Shown: one piece after another, positions 41,718-51,681 of the stretch | How the letters are laid out: each line of letters starts with the position of its first letter | How positions within the stretch are numbered: the stretch's first letter is position 1 | Origin: Arcanobacterium haemolyticum DSM 20595 | GTDB taxonomy: Bacteria; Actinomycetota; Actinomycetes; Actinomycetales; Actinomycetaceae | NCBI RefSeq assembly: GCF_000092365.1 | Contig: NC_014218.1 | Span: forward strand, 310,001 to 374,000 | Reading direction: 5' to 3' | DNA length: 64,000 bases | The notes under the pieces: generated by a model | Databases searched by the model: none | The model's input: only the letters and a program-made list of their open reading frames with translations | What the model was told of the DNA's origin: nothing | Translations under genes and position numbers: made by a program

Positions 41718-42412
41718 ACAACCATGGTTCAGTAACCCAAGGAGAAACCGGGGCAGAACACATCACTACCCGCAAGGGAATGTGGGGCGTGAAGAACGGT
41801 GCCGATACCACTGGTTTCGGCGGCCAGGAAAACGTGGTAACCATCGCTGCTCCAGCACACCGCCCATACGGCGGCTGGTTCGATGAAGTCGTGGATATCA
41901 TCGGCGAACTCGCCATGGCTGACGGCCTGCAGCCAGAAGACGTGATCGAAAAGGTCACCACCCAGTACGGTGAATTGGTTATCTTCATCAAGCGGGAACA
42001 CCTGGTGCGTGTAGCCCGCTACCTGCGTGACGATCAAGATCTTCGTTTCGAACTCTGCCTTGGTGTTTCCGCAGTTCACTATCCAGAAGATCGCGGCCGT
42101 GAACTCCACGGTTTCTACACGTTCTTCTCGATCACACACAACCGTTCACTTTCACTTGATGTGGCAGCTCCGGAAAGCGATCCGCACATCCCGTCGATCG
42201 TGTCTGTTTACCCAGGCAACGATTGGCCAGAACGTGAAGCATGGGATCTCATGGGAATCGTATTCGATGGTCACCCAGGCTTAACACGTTCCGTGATGCC
42301 AGATGATTGGGTGGGCCACCCACAGCGTAAGGACTACCCATTGGGCGGTATTCCAGTTGAATACAAGGGCGCAGTAATTCCGCCACCGGATACACGTAGG
42401 GAGTACAACTAA
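41714..42412 (+). CDS. nuoC: NADH-quinone oxidoreductase subunit C
   Basis: A 232-residue peripheral-arm subunit that packs against NuoD. The 30-kDa-subunit signature is visible (ERHVWDLMG-like [20 protein letters not shown], then RKDYPLGG). About 60 N-terminal residues precede the core. It is separate from nuoD, not fused as in E. coli. The start overlaps nuoB by 4 nt. Confidence 0.94.
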   Translation: MNNHGSVTQGETGAEHITTRKGMWGVKNGADTTGFGGQENVVTIAAPAHRPYGGWFDEVVDIIGELAMADGLQPEDVIEKVTTQYGELVIFIKREHLVRVARYLRDDQDLRFELCLGVSAVHYPEDRGRELHGFYTFFSITHNRSLSLDVAAPESDPHIPSIVSVYPGNDWPEREAWDLMGIVFDGHPGLTRSVMPDDWVGHPQRKDYPLGGIPVEYKGAVIPPPDTRREYN

Positions 42413-43761
42413 TGACTACCTCAATGCCACACGCAACGCGTGGAATTAATGAAGAAGAAGCTGAAAACTTCACCAGCTTCGATGCAGTCGGTGGAGACTG
42501 GGCTGATATCGCCCGCGAAGCGGAACAGGTAGGCGAAGAACACATCGTCGTCAATCTTGGCCCTGTCCACCCATCAACGCACGGTGTTTTGCGAGTCCAG
42601 GTGGAACTCGATGGCGAAAACGTGAAGGAAGTTCGCGCAGCAACCGGCTTCCTCCACACCGGAATCGAAAAGAATATGGAATACCGTACCTGGACTCAGG
42701 GCGTGGCGTTCTGTACTCGTATGGATTACGTTGCTCCAATCTTCCAGGAAGTTGCCTACTGCCTCGGGATCGAAAAGATGCTCGGAATCGCAGATCAGGT
42801 GCCGGAACGTGCGCAAGCAATTCGCGTCCTTCTCATGGAACTCACCCGAATCTCCTCCCACCTGGTGGGTATCGGTTCGGGCGGAAACGAACTGGGTGCA
42901 ACCACAATGCTCACCCTGACCTTCCGCGCACGCGAAGATATCCTCCGCCTGCTGGAAGACGTCACTGGTTTGCGTATGAACCACGAATACATCCGCCCAG
43001 GCGGCGTACTCAACGATATTCCAGAAGGCTTCACCGATTACTGCCGTGAACTCTTGCCAAAGATCCGCCTCACCATTTCGGAAATGCAAGATCTGACCAT
43101 GAAGAACCCAATCTTCTTGGACCGTCACGTCAACGTGGGCGTATCGCCGCTGTCGTCCATGATGGCCCTGTCAATGACCGGCCCATCGGTACGCGCAGCC
43201 GGAATCCCATGGGATCTTCGTAAGACTCAACCATACTGCGGTTACGAAAAGTACGAATTCGATGTGCCAGTAGCGGACAAGGCTGATGCCTACAACCGTA
43301 TTGACGTCAAGTTCCGTGAATGCTACGAATCGTTGCGCATCTGCTACCAAGTTCTGGACGAACTGGATAAGACTGCCGGCCAGCCAGTGATGGTAGGCGA
43401 TAAGAAGATCGCCTGGCCAGCACAACTCTCTATCGCAGGTGACGGCCAAGGATCCACCCCAGAACACGTTCGGGAAATCATGACCGAATCGATGGAATCC
43501 CTCATCCACCACTTCAAGCTGGTAACTGAAGGCTTCCGCGTGCCACCAGGGCAATCGTTCACCATGGTGGAGCACCCGAAGGGCGTGTTTGGCGTTCACC
43601 TCGTCTCGGATGGCGGCACCCGCCCATACCGTGCACACTTCCGCGATCCAGGCTTCAACAACCTCCAGTCACTCTCCATGATGGCTGAAGGCGGAATGCT
43701 TGCCGATCTTGTTGTGTCCCTTGCAGGAGTTGACCCGGTTATGGGAGGAGTCGATCGCTAA
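42412..43761 (+). CDS. nuoD: NADH-quinone oxidoreductase subunit D
   Basis: The 49-kDa-type subunit that forms the quinone pocket with NuoB. GPVHPSTHGVLRVQVELDGE contains the conserved quinone-head His; RTWTQGVAFCTRMDYVAP and NDIPEGF follow. The 449 residues include about 45 extra at the N-terminus. It starts at an ATG that shares its A with the nuoC stop (TAATG), and the same arrangement joins it to nuoE. Confidence 0.95.
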   Translation: MTTSMPHATRGINEEEAENFTSFDAVGGDWADIAREAEQVGEEHIVVNLGPVHPSTHGVLRVQVELDGENVKEVRAATGFLHTGIEKNMEYRTWTQGVAFCTRMDYVAPIFQEVAYCLGIEKMLGIADQVPERAQAIRVLLMELTRISSHLVGIGSGGNELGATTMLTLTFRAREDILRLLEDVTGLRMNHEYIRPGGVLNDIPEGFTDYCRELLPKIRLTISEMQDLTMKNPIFLDRHVNVGVSPLSSMMALSMTGPSVRAAGIPWDLRKTQPYCGYEKYEFDVPVADKADAYNRIDVKFRECYESLRICYQVLDELDKTAGQPVMVGDKKIAWPAQLSIAGDGQGSTPEHVREIMTESMESLIHHFKLVTEGFRVPPGQSFTMVEHPKGVFGVHLVSDGGTRPYRAHFRDPGFNNLQSLSMMAEGGMLADLVVSLAGVDPVMGGVDR

Positions 43762-44441
43762 TGAGCACCCCATACGAACCACAGGTAGAAGAAAAGTTCC
43801 GTCAGGATGCGGCCGCGATCATCGCCCGCTATCCGCAATCCCGGTCGGCAATCATGCCACTGTTGCACCTGGTGCAATCAGTTGACGGCTTCTGCTCACC
43901 ACGCGGTATCACACTCGTGGCAGATATCTTGGGCTTGACCCGGGCACAAGTCTCCGCCGTCGCCACCTTCTACTCCCAATACCGCCGCCACCCAAACGGC
44001 GAATACAACGTGGGGGTCTGCACAAACGCGCTTTGCGCAGTTATGGGCGGCGATCTGATCTGGGACGAACTCTCCGAATACGTGGGAGTTGGACACGACG
44101 AAACCACACAAGACGGCAAAATTACTCTCGAACAACTCGAATGTAACGCAGGGTGTGATTACGCGCCCGTCGTCATGGTGAACTGGGAATTCTTCGATAA
44201 CCAGACTCCAGAAACAGCAAAGAAAATTGTGGACGACATCCGCGCCGGCCACGATATCCACCCAACTCGTGGCCCAGAAAAAGTCCACACTTTCAAAGAA
44301 ATCTCCCGCGTTCTTGCCGGATTTGAAGACGGCCATGTGAACGAAGGCCCCGCTGCAGGCGATGCCTCACTCCGCGGCCTAAAGATCGCGCGCGCCCACG
44401 ATTGGACCGCGCCACGTGCAGAAGGAGGCAACGCACAGTGA
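43761..44441 (+). CDS. nuoE: NADH-quinone oxidoreductase subunit E
   Basis: The 24-kDa-type subunit with a thioredoxin-like [2Fe-2S] cluster (N1a). All four ligands are present: Cys87 and Cys92 (CTNALCAVMGG), Cys128 and Cys132 (LECNAGCDYAP). At 226 residues it is longer than E. coli NuoE (about 166) because of a C-terminal extension rich in Gly, Ala and charged residues. The stop overlaps nuoF (GTGA). Confidence 0.95.
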   Translation: MSTPYEPQVEEKFRQDAAAIIARYPQSRSAIMPLLHLVQSVDGFCSPRGITLVADILGLTRAQVSAVATFYSQYRRHPNGEYNVGVCTNALCAVMGGDLIWDELSEYVGVGHDETTQDGKITLEQLECNAGCDYAPVVMVNWEFFDNQTPETAKKIVDDIRAGHDIHPTRGPEKVHTFKEISRVLAGFEDGHVNEGPAAGDASLRGLKIARAHDWTAPRAEGGNAQ

Positions 44442-45763
44442 CTGCATTCCGTGCACCGGGAACTCTTTCCCCCGTACTGACAAACAACTGGGATACCGAA
44501 CGCCCATGGACTCTGGACGGCTACCGGGCAACCGGCGGCTACCAGGCCATCGCACGCGCTTGGGATATCAACCAAGAAAAAGGCGCCCTCACCAATCTGA
44601 TTAAGGAATCTGGTTTACGTGGGCGTGGCGGCGCAGGCTTCCCAACAGGCCTCAAATGGTCGTTCCTCCCGCCAGAAGACGGCGGCCCGCGCTATCTCGT
44701 GGTGAACGCGGACGAATCCGAACCAGGCACCTGCAAAGATATCCCGTTCCTCATGGCTAACCCGCACTTGCTCATTGAAGGCATGGCTATCTGCCTGATG
44801 GCAATCGGCGGCCACGATGGTTTTATTTACCTGCGTGGCGAAGTTGTTCACGTGTACCGCCGCCTGCTGGCAGCCGTGCGCGAAGCCAAAGAAGCCGGCA
44901 TCATCGGCACCGGTTGCGGCCCGAACGGTGATTACGACATCAACATCACCGTTCACGCCGGCGCCGGCGCCTACATTTGTGGTGAAGAAACCGCGCTTCT
45001 TGATTCGCTGGAAGGCTTCCGCGGGCAGCCGCGCCTGAAGCCACCGTTCCCAGCCGTGGCAGGTTTGTACGCCCGCCCAACCGTGGTGAACAATGTGGAA
45101 TCGATCGCCTCCGTGCCCGGAATTATTAACAACGGCGCCGAATGGTTCACGGCGATGGGCGCTGGCACCAAGAACTCTCCAGGTCACGGCATCTTCTCGC
45201 TCTCGGGCCACGTGAAGAACCCCGGCCAGTTCGAAGCCCCGTTCGGCATCACCATGCGTGAACTGTTGGATATGGCTGGCGGCATCCGCGAAGGCCACGA
45301 ACTCAAGTTCTTCGCTATTGGCGGTTCGTCCGCTCCGCTCTTCACGCCTGAGCACCTTGACGTGCCACTCGGATATGAGGAAGTTGCGCAGGCCGGTTCG
45401 ATGTTGGCAACGCGCGCGATCCAGATTTTCGATGAAACGGTGTCTGTTGTGCGCGTGGTGTCACGGTGGACTGATTTCTACCAGCACGAATCGTGTGGAA
45501 AGTGTACGCCGTGCCGCGAAGGTACGTTCTGGATGCGCCAGATCATGCATCGGTTTGAAGCCGGGCAGGGCACGGAAGCCGATATCGATTTGCTCTACGA
45601 CGTCGCATCGAATATTGCCGGGCGTTCGTTCTGCGCGCTGGGTGATGCGGCAGCCACCCCGATTCGTTCCGCGATCGACCTGTTCCGTTCAGAGTTCGAA
45701 GATGCGTGCCGGATGCCTGTGGCAGAGCAGTATCCAATCGTTAAATCGGCTGTTTTTAAGTGA
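44438..45763 (+). CDS. nuoF: NADH-quinone oxidoreductase subunit F
   Basis: The NADH- and FMN-binding subunit where electrons enter. The 441-residue protein has GLRGRGGAGFPTGLKW (FMN/NADH loop), NADESEPGTCKDI, GAGAYICGEETALL and the N3 cluster motif ESCGKCTPCREGT. The GTG at 44438 overlaps the nuoE stop and has GGAGG upstream; a longer frame from 44402 lacks support. Confidence 0.96.
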   Translation: MTAFRAPGTLSPVLTNNWDTERPWTLDGYRATGGYQAIARAWDINQEKGALTNLIKESGLRGRGGAGFPTGLKWSFLPPEDGGPRYLVVNADESEPGTCKDIPFLMANPHLLIEGMAICLMAIGGHDGFIYLRGEVVHVYRRLLAAVREAKEAGIIGTGCGPNGDYDINITVHAGAGAYICGEETALLDSLEGFRGQPRLKPPFPAVAGLYARPTVVNNVESIASVPGIINNGAEWFTAMGAGTKNSPGHGIFSLSGHVKNPGQFEAPFGITMRELLDMAGGIREGHELKFFAIGGSSAPLFTPEHLDVPLGYEEVAQAGSMLATRAIQIFDETVSVVRVVSRWTDFYQHESCGKCTPCREGTFWMRQIMHRFEAGQGTEADIDLLYDVASNIAGRSFCALGDAAATPIRSAIDLFRSEFEDACRMPVAEQYPIVKSAVFK

Positions 45764-45775
45764 AGTAGGTGTGTG

Positions 45776-48373
45776 ATGACAACCCAAGTACCAGCACCAG
45801 AAGAGTTAGTGACACTCACAGTTGACGGCCGTGAGGTGTCTGTTCCAAAGGGCACGTTGATTATCCGTGCAGCCGAAAAGGTTGGCGTTCATATTCCGCG
45901 TTTTTGCGATCACCCGTTGTTGAAGCCTGCGGCTGCGTGCCGTCAGTGTTTGGTTGAGGTGGCCGCGCCTGGGCGTGACGGCACTGTTGCGAAGATGCCG
46001 AAGCCTCAGCCGGCGTGTGCGGTTGCGGTTTCTCCAGGTATGGAAGTTTTTTCGGCGGAAACGTCCGAGGTGGCGAAGAAGGCTCAGCATGGCGTGATGG
46101 AGTTTTTGCTGATTAACCACCCGATGGATTGCCCGGTGTGCGATAAGGGTGGCGAATGCCCATTGCAGAACCAGGCGATGACGGATGGCCGCACCAAGTC
46201 CCGTTTCGTGGATATTAAGCGTACGTATCCGAAGCCGATTTCGATTTCAGCAAACATTTTGTTGGATCGCGATCGTTGTATTTTGTGCCAGCGTTGTACA
46301 CGTTTTTCTCAGCAGATCGCGGGCGATCCGTTTATCCAGTTGCAGGGCCGTTCCGGTGGTTCGGCTGGCATGGAAGTTCACGGTTTGCACGGTTCGCAGA
46401 TTGGTAATTTCGACGCCGGAGTGCTTGATTTCGATTCGTCCGCGAACGGATCGTCCGTGGCTGCATTGAATTCGTATTCAGGGCCTGCCGGTGAATCTGG
46501 TTTGGCTGTTGGTTATGCGGCTGGCCCTGTGGAAGCGGGGGAGATGGATGCTACTGGTGCTCCATTCTCGTCTTACTTCTCTGGCAACGTGATTCAGATT
46601 TGTCCGGTGGGTGCGCTCACCTCGGTGTCGTACCGTTTCCGTGCTCGTCCGTTCGATTTGGTGTCGGTTCCATCTGTGACCGAACATGATGCTTCTGGTT
46701 CTGCTCTTCGCGTTGATTACCGCCGTGGTACGGTGGTTCGCCGTTTGGCGCTTGAGGACATGGACGTGAATGAAGATTGGATCACTGATAAGGATCGGTT
46801 CGCGTTCCGGTGGCAGAATGGTGCTGATCGGCTGGTCTATCCACGGCTGAAGGGCGTGGATCCATCTGAACCAGTATCGTGGGCCGAAGCGCTTCAAGCC
46901 GCCGCAGACGGCTTGAAGGCTGCGCAGAAGAAAGGCGTTGGCCTGATTACGGGCGGCCGGTTGACCCTAGAAGATGCGTACGCCTACTCTAAGTTTGCTC
47001 GCCTGGTTTTGGGCACGAACAACATCGATTTCCGCACTCGCCGCCATTCCGCTGAAGAAGATGCGTTCTTGGCATCGCGAATCGCCGGTACGGAACTTGA
47101 TGTGACGTATGCGGATATCGAGCATGCCAACCACGTGTTGATTGTGGGCTTGGAAGCCGAAGAAGAAATCGGTTCTGTGTTCTTGCGGTTGCGTAAGGCG
47201 GCGTTGGAGAAGAAGAACGCTCACGTGACCGTTCTTTCGGCTTACCAGACTCGCGGTACATCCAAGATGATGGCCCGCTTCCTTCCAACCACTCCAGGCA
47301 CGGAAGCAGAAGTCCTGGATGCGATCAACGAACATGCGTCAGACGAATTCGCTGATACGTTCCGTGATTTGGCCGTATCTGACACCGTGATCCTCGTGGG
47401 TGAACGCACAGCCGATTCTGCTGGTGCTCTTTCTGCTGTTATCCGCCTAGCGAAGCGCACCGGCGCCAAGCTTGCCTGGATCCCGCGCAGGGCGGGCGAT
47501 CGAGGCGCACTCGATGCCGGCGCAGTTCCACATCTGCTTCCTGGCGGACGTCAAGTTTCTGACGCGGCAGCACGCGTTGACCTTGCATCGGCCTGGGGCG
47601 TGGCTAACCTACCAGAAAAGCGCGGTTTAGCAACGGAAGAAATCCTTTCTGCTGCCGCTGCTGGTGAACTTGGTGCCGTTATTTTGGGCGGTGTTGAACT
47701 CAGTGATCTTCCAGGTGATGCTCGCAAGGCACTAGATAAGGTGTTCGTGGTTCAACTTGACGTTCGCGCAACAGACAACACAGAATACGCTGATGTTCTG
47801 TTCCCAGTTGCACCGCCGGCCGAAAAGGGCGGAACTTTCGTCAACTGGGAAGGCCGCTTGCGTCCATTCGGTCAAACGCTGGTATCCACCAATGTTCCAG
47901 ACCGCAAGGTGCTCCACGAACTTGCCGCCGAATTCAGCGTAGATCTGGGACTATCCACATTGGCAGACGCCGTGAACGAATGGGCAACCATGCGCCACTG
48001 GGATGGTGAACGTGGAGAAGAACCAACCGTATCGCCAAAACCAGCCCCTATGGTTGCGCCTGGCCAAGCAGTCTTGGCGTCGTGGAAGCTCATGCTGGAT
48101 TCTGGTGCGCTGCAATCACACGAACCACACTTGGCTCGAACAGCGCGCCGCGCAGTCGCTCTCATGTCAGCCACCACCGCATCCAACGCAGGAATCACGG
48201 ATCAGGTCACAATCGTTGGCCCGGCTGGGAAACTTACGCTGGACACCGTCGTCGTCCCAATGCCTGACGCGGTTGTCTGGGTGCCACAAAACTCTGCCGA
48301 ATGCCGTATCTCTTCCCTAGGAAGTGCCGCGGGCGATATCGTTCGGATCGAAGCAACGGAGGTAACGAAGTGA
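45776..48373 (+). CDS. nuoG: NADH-quinone oxidoreductase subunit G, with an unusual insert
   Basis: The large iron-sulfur subunit (865 residues). The 2Fe-2S ligands are Cys44, 55, 58 and 81; the His/Cys 4Fe-4S cluster uses His115, Cys119, 122 and 128 (HPMDCPVCDKGGEC); the next uses Cys168, 171, 174 and Cys276 (NVIQICPVGALTS). Between the last two, residues 193-262 form a Gly/Ser/Ala-rich stretch of about 70, where related proteins have about 14. The C-terminal molybdopterin-type domain has lost its cofactor role in this family. ATG 45776 is preferred to GTG 45773. Confidence 0.94.
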   Translation: MTTQVPAPEELVTLTVDGREVSVPKGTLIIRAAEKVGVHIPRFCDHPLLKPAAACRQCLVEVAAPGRDGTVAKMPKPQPACAVAVSPGMEVFSAETSEVAKKAQHGVMEFLLINHPMDCPVCDKGGECPLQNQAMTDGRTKSRFVDIKRTYPKPISISANILLDRDRCILCQRCTRFSQQIAGDPFIQLQGRSGGSAGMEVHGLHGSQIGNFDAGVLDFDSSANGSSVAALNSYSGPAGESGLAVGYAAGPVEAGEMDATGAPFSSYFSGNVIQICPVGALTSVSYRFRARPFDLVSVPSVTEHDASGSALRVDYRRGTVVRRLALEDMDVNEDWITDKDRFAFRWQNGADRLVYPRLKGVDPSEPVSWAEALQAAADGLKAAQKKGVGLITGGRLTLEDAYAYSKFARLVLGTNNIDFRTRRHSAEEDAFLASRIAGTELDVTYADIEHANHVLIVGLEAEEEIGSVFLRLRKAALEKKNAHVTVLSAYQTRGTSKMMARFLPTTPGTEAEVLDAINEHASDEFADTFRDLAVSDTVILVGERTADSAGALSAVIRLAKRTGAKLAWIPRRAGDRGALDAGAVPHLLPGGRQVSDAAARVDLASAWGVANLPEKRGLATEEILSAAAAGELGAVILGGVELSDLPGDARKALDKVFVVQLDVRATDNTEYADVLFPVAPPAEKGGTFVNWEGRLRPFGQTLVSTNVPDRKVLHELAAEFSVDLGLSTLADAVNEWATMRHWDGERGEEPTVSPKPAPMVAPGQAVLASWKLMLDSGALQSHEPHLARTARRAVALMSATTASNAGITDQVTIVGPAGKLTLDTVVVPMPDAVVWVPQNSAECRISSLGSAAGDIVRIEATEVTK

Positions 48374-49704
48374 ACCCCATCTTCACGCAAGTTGCTGCAG
48401 ATTTCTCCCACGATACGTGGTGGATGTCTGTTATCAAAGCGCTGTTCATAGTCGTGTTCTTGATCTTCTCAGTGATTTTCGCACTCTGGTTTGAACGCCG
48501 CCTGATCGCGCGTTTCCAGAACCGCGTTGGACCAAACACTGTTGGCCCATTCGGCCTGGGACAATCGTTCCCAGACGCCCTGAAACTGCTGCTGAAAGAA
48601 GATTTCTGGCTGGCCGGCGCCGAAAAGGTGGTGTACCTGGTAGCTCCAGTGATCACCGCAATCTGCGCCTTCTCAGCGATGGCAGTGATCCCTATGGGGC
48701 CGGAAGTGTCCATCTTCGGAATCCACACCCCGCTGCAACTCACCGATTCTCCGGTTGCGATGCTCTTCGTGCTCGCGGTTGCGGCACTGGGAGAATACGG
48801 AATGGTGTTCGGTGGCTGGTCTGCAAAGTCCACGCTCCCGCTCTACGGTTCCGTGCGATCCGCAACCCAGATGATTTCGTACGAACTCGCGCAAGGCCTG
48901 AGCCTCGTCACCATCTTCTTGGCTGCCGCCACGATGTCCACCTCCGGAATCGTCCAGGCACAGCAAGACCTGTGGAATGTTGTCACGTTGCTCCCAGCGT
49001 TCCTGGTATTCCTCGTTACCATGTTCGGCGAAACCAACCGTTTGCCTTTCGATCTTCCAGAAGCAGAAGGCGAAATCGTGGCAGGCCCGCACACCGAATA
49101 CTCGTCAATGAAGTTCGCATGGTACTACCTGGGCGAATACGTGAACATGTTCAACGTATCGATGCTTGCCGTGACCTTGTTCTTCGGCGGCTGGCGCTCC
49201 GGCCCAATCCTCACATACCTGGGCGGACTGATCGGATTCGATCCGAACGTGGGCTGGTTCCCGATGCTCGTGTTCATTGTGAAGGTCTGGATCTTCATTG
49301 CGATCTTCATTTGGGTTCGCGCCACCTTGCTCCGTTTCCGCTATGACCAGTTCATGAAACTCGGTTGGAAAGGCCTGATCCCATCGGCACTTATCTGGCT
49401 CGCAATCGTTCTGGTTATTCACGGTTACAAGATGGTTACTCCAGAGTTCGACGATCGCTGGCCAACGATCATCCTGTCCACTGGTTTCGCTGCAATCATG
49501 CTCATTTGGGCATTAGTGAGAGACGACGAAACCGTGCCACAAGCACAACTCATCGCAGAACGTGAAAGCCAAGAATTTGACGGTTTCGAAGATGGATACC
49601 CGGTTCCGCCACTTCCAGGGCAGCACCTTCCACCATCGCCACGTGCTGCACGCCGAATCGCCCAGTCCGCATCAACCACACTTGAGGAGGCTAAGAATGA
49701 CTGA
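48370..49704 (+). CDS. nuoH: NADH-quinone oxidoreductase subunit H
   Basis: The ND1-type membrane subunit that links the quinone pocket to the proton pumps; about eight helices in 444 residues. [24 protein letters not shown] and the acidic [19 protein letters not shown] loop are the family signatures. The C-terminus extends about 60 residues beyond E. coli NuoH. The GTG overlaps the nuoG stop, with GGAGG before it. Confidence 0.96.
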   Translation: MNPIFTQVAADFSHDTWWMSVIKALFIVVFLIFSVIFALWFERRLIARFQNRVGPNTVGPFGLGQSFPDALKLLLKEDFWLAGAEKVVYLVAPVITAICAFSAMAVIPMGPEVSIFGIHTPLQLTDSPVAMLFVLAVAALGEYGMVFGGWSAKSTLPLYGSVRSATQMISYELAQGLSLVTIFLAAATMSTSGIVQAQQDLWNVVTLLPAFLVFLVTMFGETNRLPFDLPEAEGEIVAGPHTEYSSMKFAWYYLGEYVNMFNVSMLAVTLFFGGWRSGPILTYLGGLIGFDPNVGWFPMLVFIVKVWIFIAIFIWVRATLLRFRYDQFMKLGWKGLIPSALIWLAIVLVIHGYKMVTPEFDDRWPTIILSTGFAAIMLIWALVRDDETVPQAQLIAERESQEFDGFEDGYPVPPLPGQHLPPSPRAARRIAQSASTTLEEAKND

Positions 49705-50380
49705 CAAGGAATTCGCTCAGCCAGATGAATCTCTTTACAGCCCGAACAAAAAGGGCATTTTAGGGCGGGCCCTGGCACCAGTTGCCGGTTTCGGTGTCAC
49801 ATTTTCTACCCTGTTCCGGCCGGCAGTTACCGAACAGTACCTGCCGCACAAGCCAGAACAAAAAACACCGCCGCGCCCGCGCTACCACGGAATGCACCGG
49901 TTGAACCGGTACGCGGACGGCCTCGAAAAGTGTATCGGCTGTGAACTGTGTGCATGGGCGTGCCCAGCAGATGCGATCTACGTTGAAGCGGCCTCCAACA
50001 AGCCTGGCGAACAGTATTCGCCAGGGGAACGTTACGGCCGGGTCTATCAGATCAACTATTTGCGGTGCATCTTCTGTTCGTATTGTATCCAGGCGTGCCC
50101 AACGCGCGCGCTCACCATGTCCACCGAATATGAAGTTGCCGATCAAAGCCGTGAATCATTGATTTACGAAAAGCAAGATATTTTGGTGCCACTGGCAGAG
50201 GGAATGCTCTCAACACCTCACCCGATGGCAGAAGGCACAACCGATGCCAACTATTATAAAGGTGAGATCACCGGCCCAACTCACGATCAGGTTGAATGGG
50301 TAAAGAACGCCCGCCCAGAGGATCCAACGATCCGCACCGCGAGTGTTTCATCGGCGCCTCAGAAAGAAGGTCAGATCTGA
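49697..50380 (+). CDS. nuoI: NADH-quinone oxidoreductase subunit I
   Basis: The 8Fe ferredoxin subunit carrying clusters N6a and N6b. Two CX2CX2CX3C motifs are complete: Cys79, 82, 85, 89 ([12 protein letters not shown]) and Cys124, 127, 130, 134 ([12 protein letters not shown]). The 227-residue length includes a C-terminal tail beyond the core. The ATG at 49697 has GAGGAGG upstream and overlaps nuoH by 8 nt; the frame open to 49562 lies within nuoH and is not used. Confidence 0.96.
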   Translation: MTDKEFAQPDESLYSPNKKGILGRALAPVAGFGVTFSTLFRPAVTEQYLPHKPEQKTPPRPRYHGMHRLNRYADGLEKCIGCELCAWACPADAIYVEAASNKPGEQYSPGERYGRVYQINYLRCIFCSYCIQACPTRALTMSTEYEVADQSRESLIYEKQDILVPLAEGMLSTPHPMAEGTTDANYYKGEITGPTHDQVEWVKNARPEDPTIRTASVSSAPQKEGQI

Positions 50381-51372
50381 TGCACACCGAAACACTCACA
50401 ATTGGAATGGGCGAAACCATTCTCTTCTCTGTTACTGCCGTGGGCATGGTCGCTCTGGCCATCTTCGGTTTGCTGATCACCCGCAAGGCAGTTCTTACCA
50501 CGCTCAGTGTGATTGGCGTGATGGTAGGGTTCGCGGTTCTCTACACTGCACTCGAAGCGCCGTTCATGGGCGTTGTGCAAGTTGTGGTGTACACCGGCGC
50601 AATCCTCATGATGTTCCTGTTCGTGCTCATGCTGATCGGCGTTGATTCGGCCGATTCTGGCCATGAAACGCTCAAGGTTCAGCGCCCAGTCGCCATCCTC
50701 GGCGGCGTTGGCATTGCCTTGATCCTGATCGGCGTGGCCTTCGGCGCCCACGCTCCAGCAGGTATCGGCCTAGAACAAGCCAACGCAGTAACCAACCCGG
50801 TTGGCGTGGCCACGCTGATTTTCTCCAGCTCCGTTCTGACCTTGCAACTGACGGGAACACTGCTCATTGTTGCTGCACTCGGTGCAATGACTCTGACTCA
50901 CCGTGATCGCGTCAAGGAACGTATCACCCAGGAAGAACTGGCGCACAAGCGTATGCAAGAGTTCACCCAGGCGGGCGTTCACGTTGGCCAGAAGCCGCCG
51001 CCGGGCGTTTACGCCGAATCGAATTCGTCGGCTAACCCAGCGCTCACCGTTGGCGGCCAGCCACTAGAAGAATCCACCAGCCACGTGCTCCACATTCGTC
51101 ACCAGGTGCGTTCGCTTACCGAAGTATCGCCAGCAACAGTAAAGCGCGTAATGACGGAAGGTATCCATGGCCCAGCAACATACGGTGTCACCAGCCGTGC
51201 ACACGTTCCAGGCATGCCAGGCGAATCTGCCCCAGATCACGATGCAGCGTTGAAGCGCCTTGGAAAGTCAGAATCTGCTGACGTCACGCCAGATGCGATT
51301 CCAGATGCAGAAACCCTGAAACGCGAAACCGAGATCACGGTAGAAAATACTGAAAAGTCGGAGGATAACTAA
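50380..51372 (+). CDS. nuoJ: NADH-quinone oxidoreductase subunit J, with long C-terminal extension
   Basis: A membrane subunit with five helices in the first 175 residues; [15 protein letters not shown] is the conserved pi-bulge helix. The remaining 155 residues are hydrophilic, with the [16 protein letters not shown] patch seen in other actinobacterial NuoJ, followed by a more variable acidic tail. The total of 330 is long even for actinobacteria. TGATG joins it to nuoI. Confidence 0.94.
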   Translation: MHTETLTIGMGETILFSVTAVGMVALAIFGLLITRKAVLTTLSVIGVMVGFAVLYTALEAPFMGVVQVVVYTGAILMMFLFVLMLIGVDSADSGHETLKVQRPVAILGGVGIALILIGVAFGAHAPAGIGLEQANAVTNPVGVATLIFSSSVLTLQLTGTLLIVAALGAMTLTHRDRVKERITQEELAHKRMQEFTQAGVHVGQKPPPGVYAESNSSANPALTVGGQPLEESTSHVLHIRHQVRSLTEVSPATVKRVMTEGIHGPATYGVTSRAHVPGMPGESAPDHDAALKRLGKSESADVTPDAIPDAETLKRETEITVENTEKSEDN

Positions 51373-51671
51373 TGACCCTCATGTTCTATATTGCGCTCGC
51401 AGCAGTTCTCTTTGCTATCGGAGCAGCAACAGTATTGACCCGCCGAAACGGCGTTATCGCCCTGCTCGGAATCGAACTCATGTTGTCCGCATGCAACCTC
51501 GCGTTCATTACGTTCTCGCGGATGCACGGAAACCTTGAAGGACAACAGTTCGCGTTCTTCGTCATGGTTGTTGCCGCAGCAGAAGTTGTTGTTGGCTTGG
51601 CCATCATCGTGTCCATTTTCCGAACCCGCAGGTCTGCATCGCTCGACGGTGCCAACCTCATGAAGCACTGA
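51372..51671 (+). CDS. nuoK: NADH-quinone oxidoreductase subunit K
   Basis: A 99-residue ND4L-type subunit with three helices. [16 protein letters not shown] carries the conserved membrane Glu of proton transfer, and a second Glu is in [13 protein letters not shown]. The ATG shares its A with the nuoJ stop. Confidence 0.95.
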   Translation: MTLMFYIALAAVLFAIGAATVLTRRNGVIALLGIELMLSACNLAFITFSRMHGNLEGQQFAFFVMVVAAAEVVVGLAIIVSIFRTRRSASLDGANLMKH

Positions 51672-51681
51672 TCGAAAGCAG

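Noticed and set aside
44402-44437. An N-terminal extension of NuoF from an upstream ATG
   Set aside because: It lies within nuoE in another frame, and the GTG at 44438 has a strong ribosome site and a GTGA overlap with the nuoE stop.
48301-48369. An N-terminal extension of NuoH
   Set aside because: It overlaps nuoG and is Arg-rich; the GTG at 48370 after GGAGG matches the family start.
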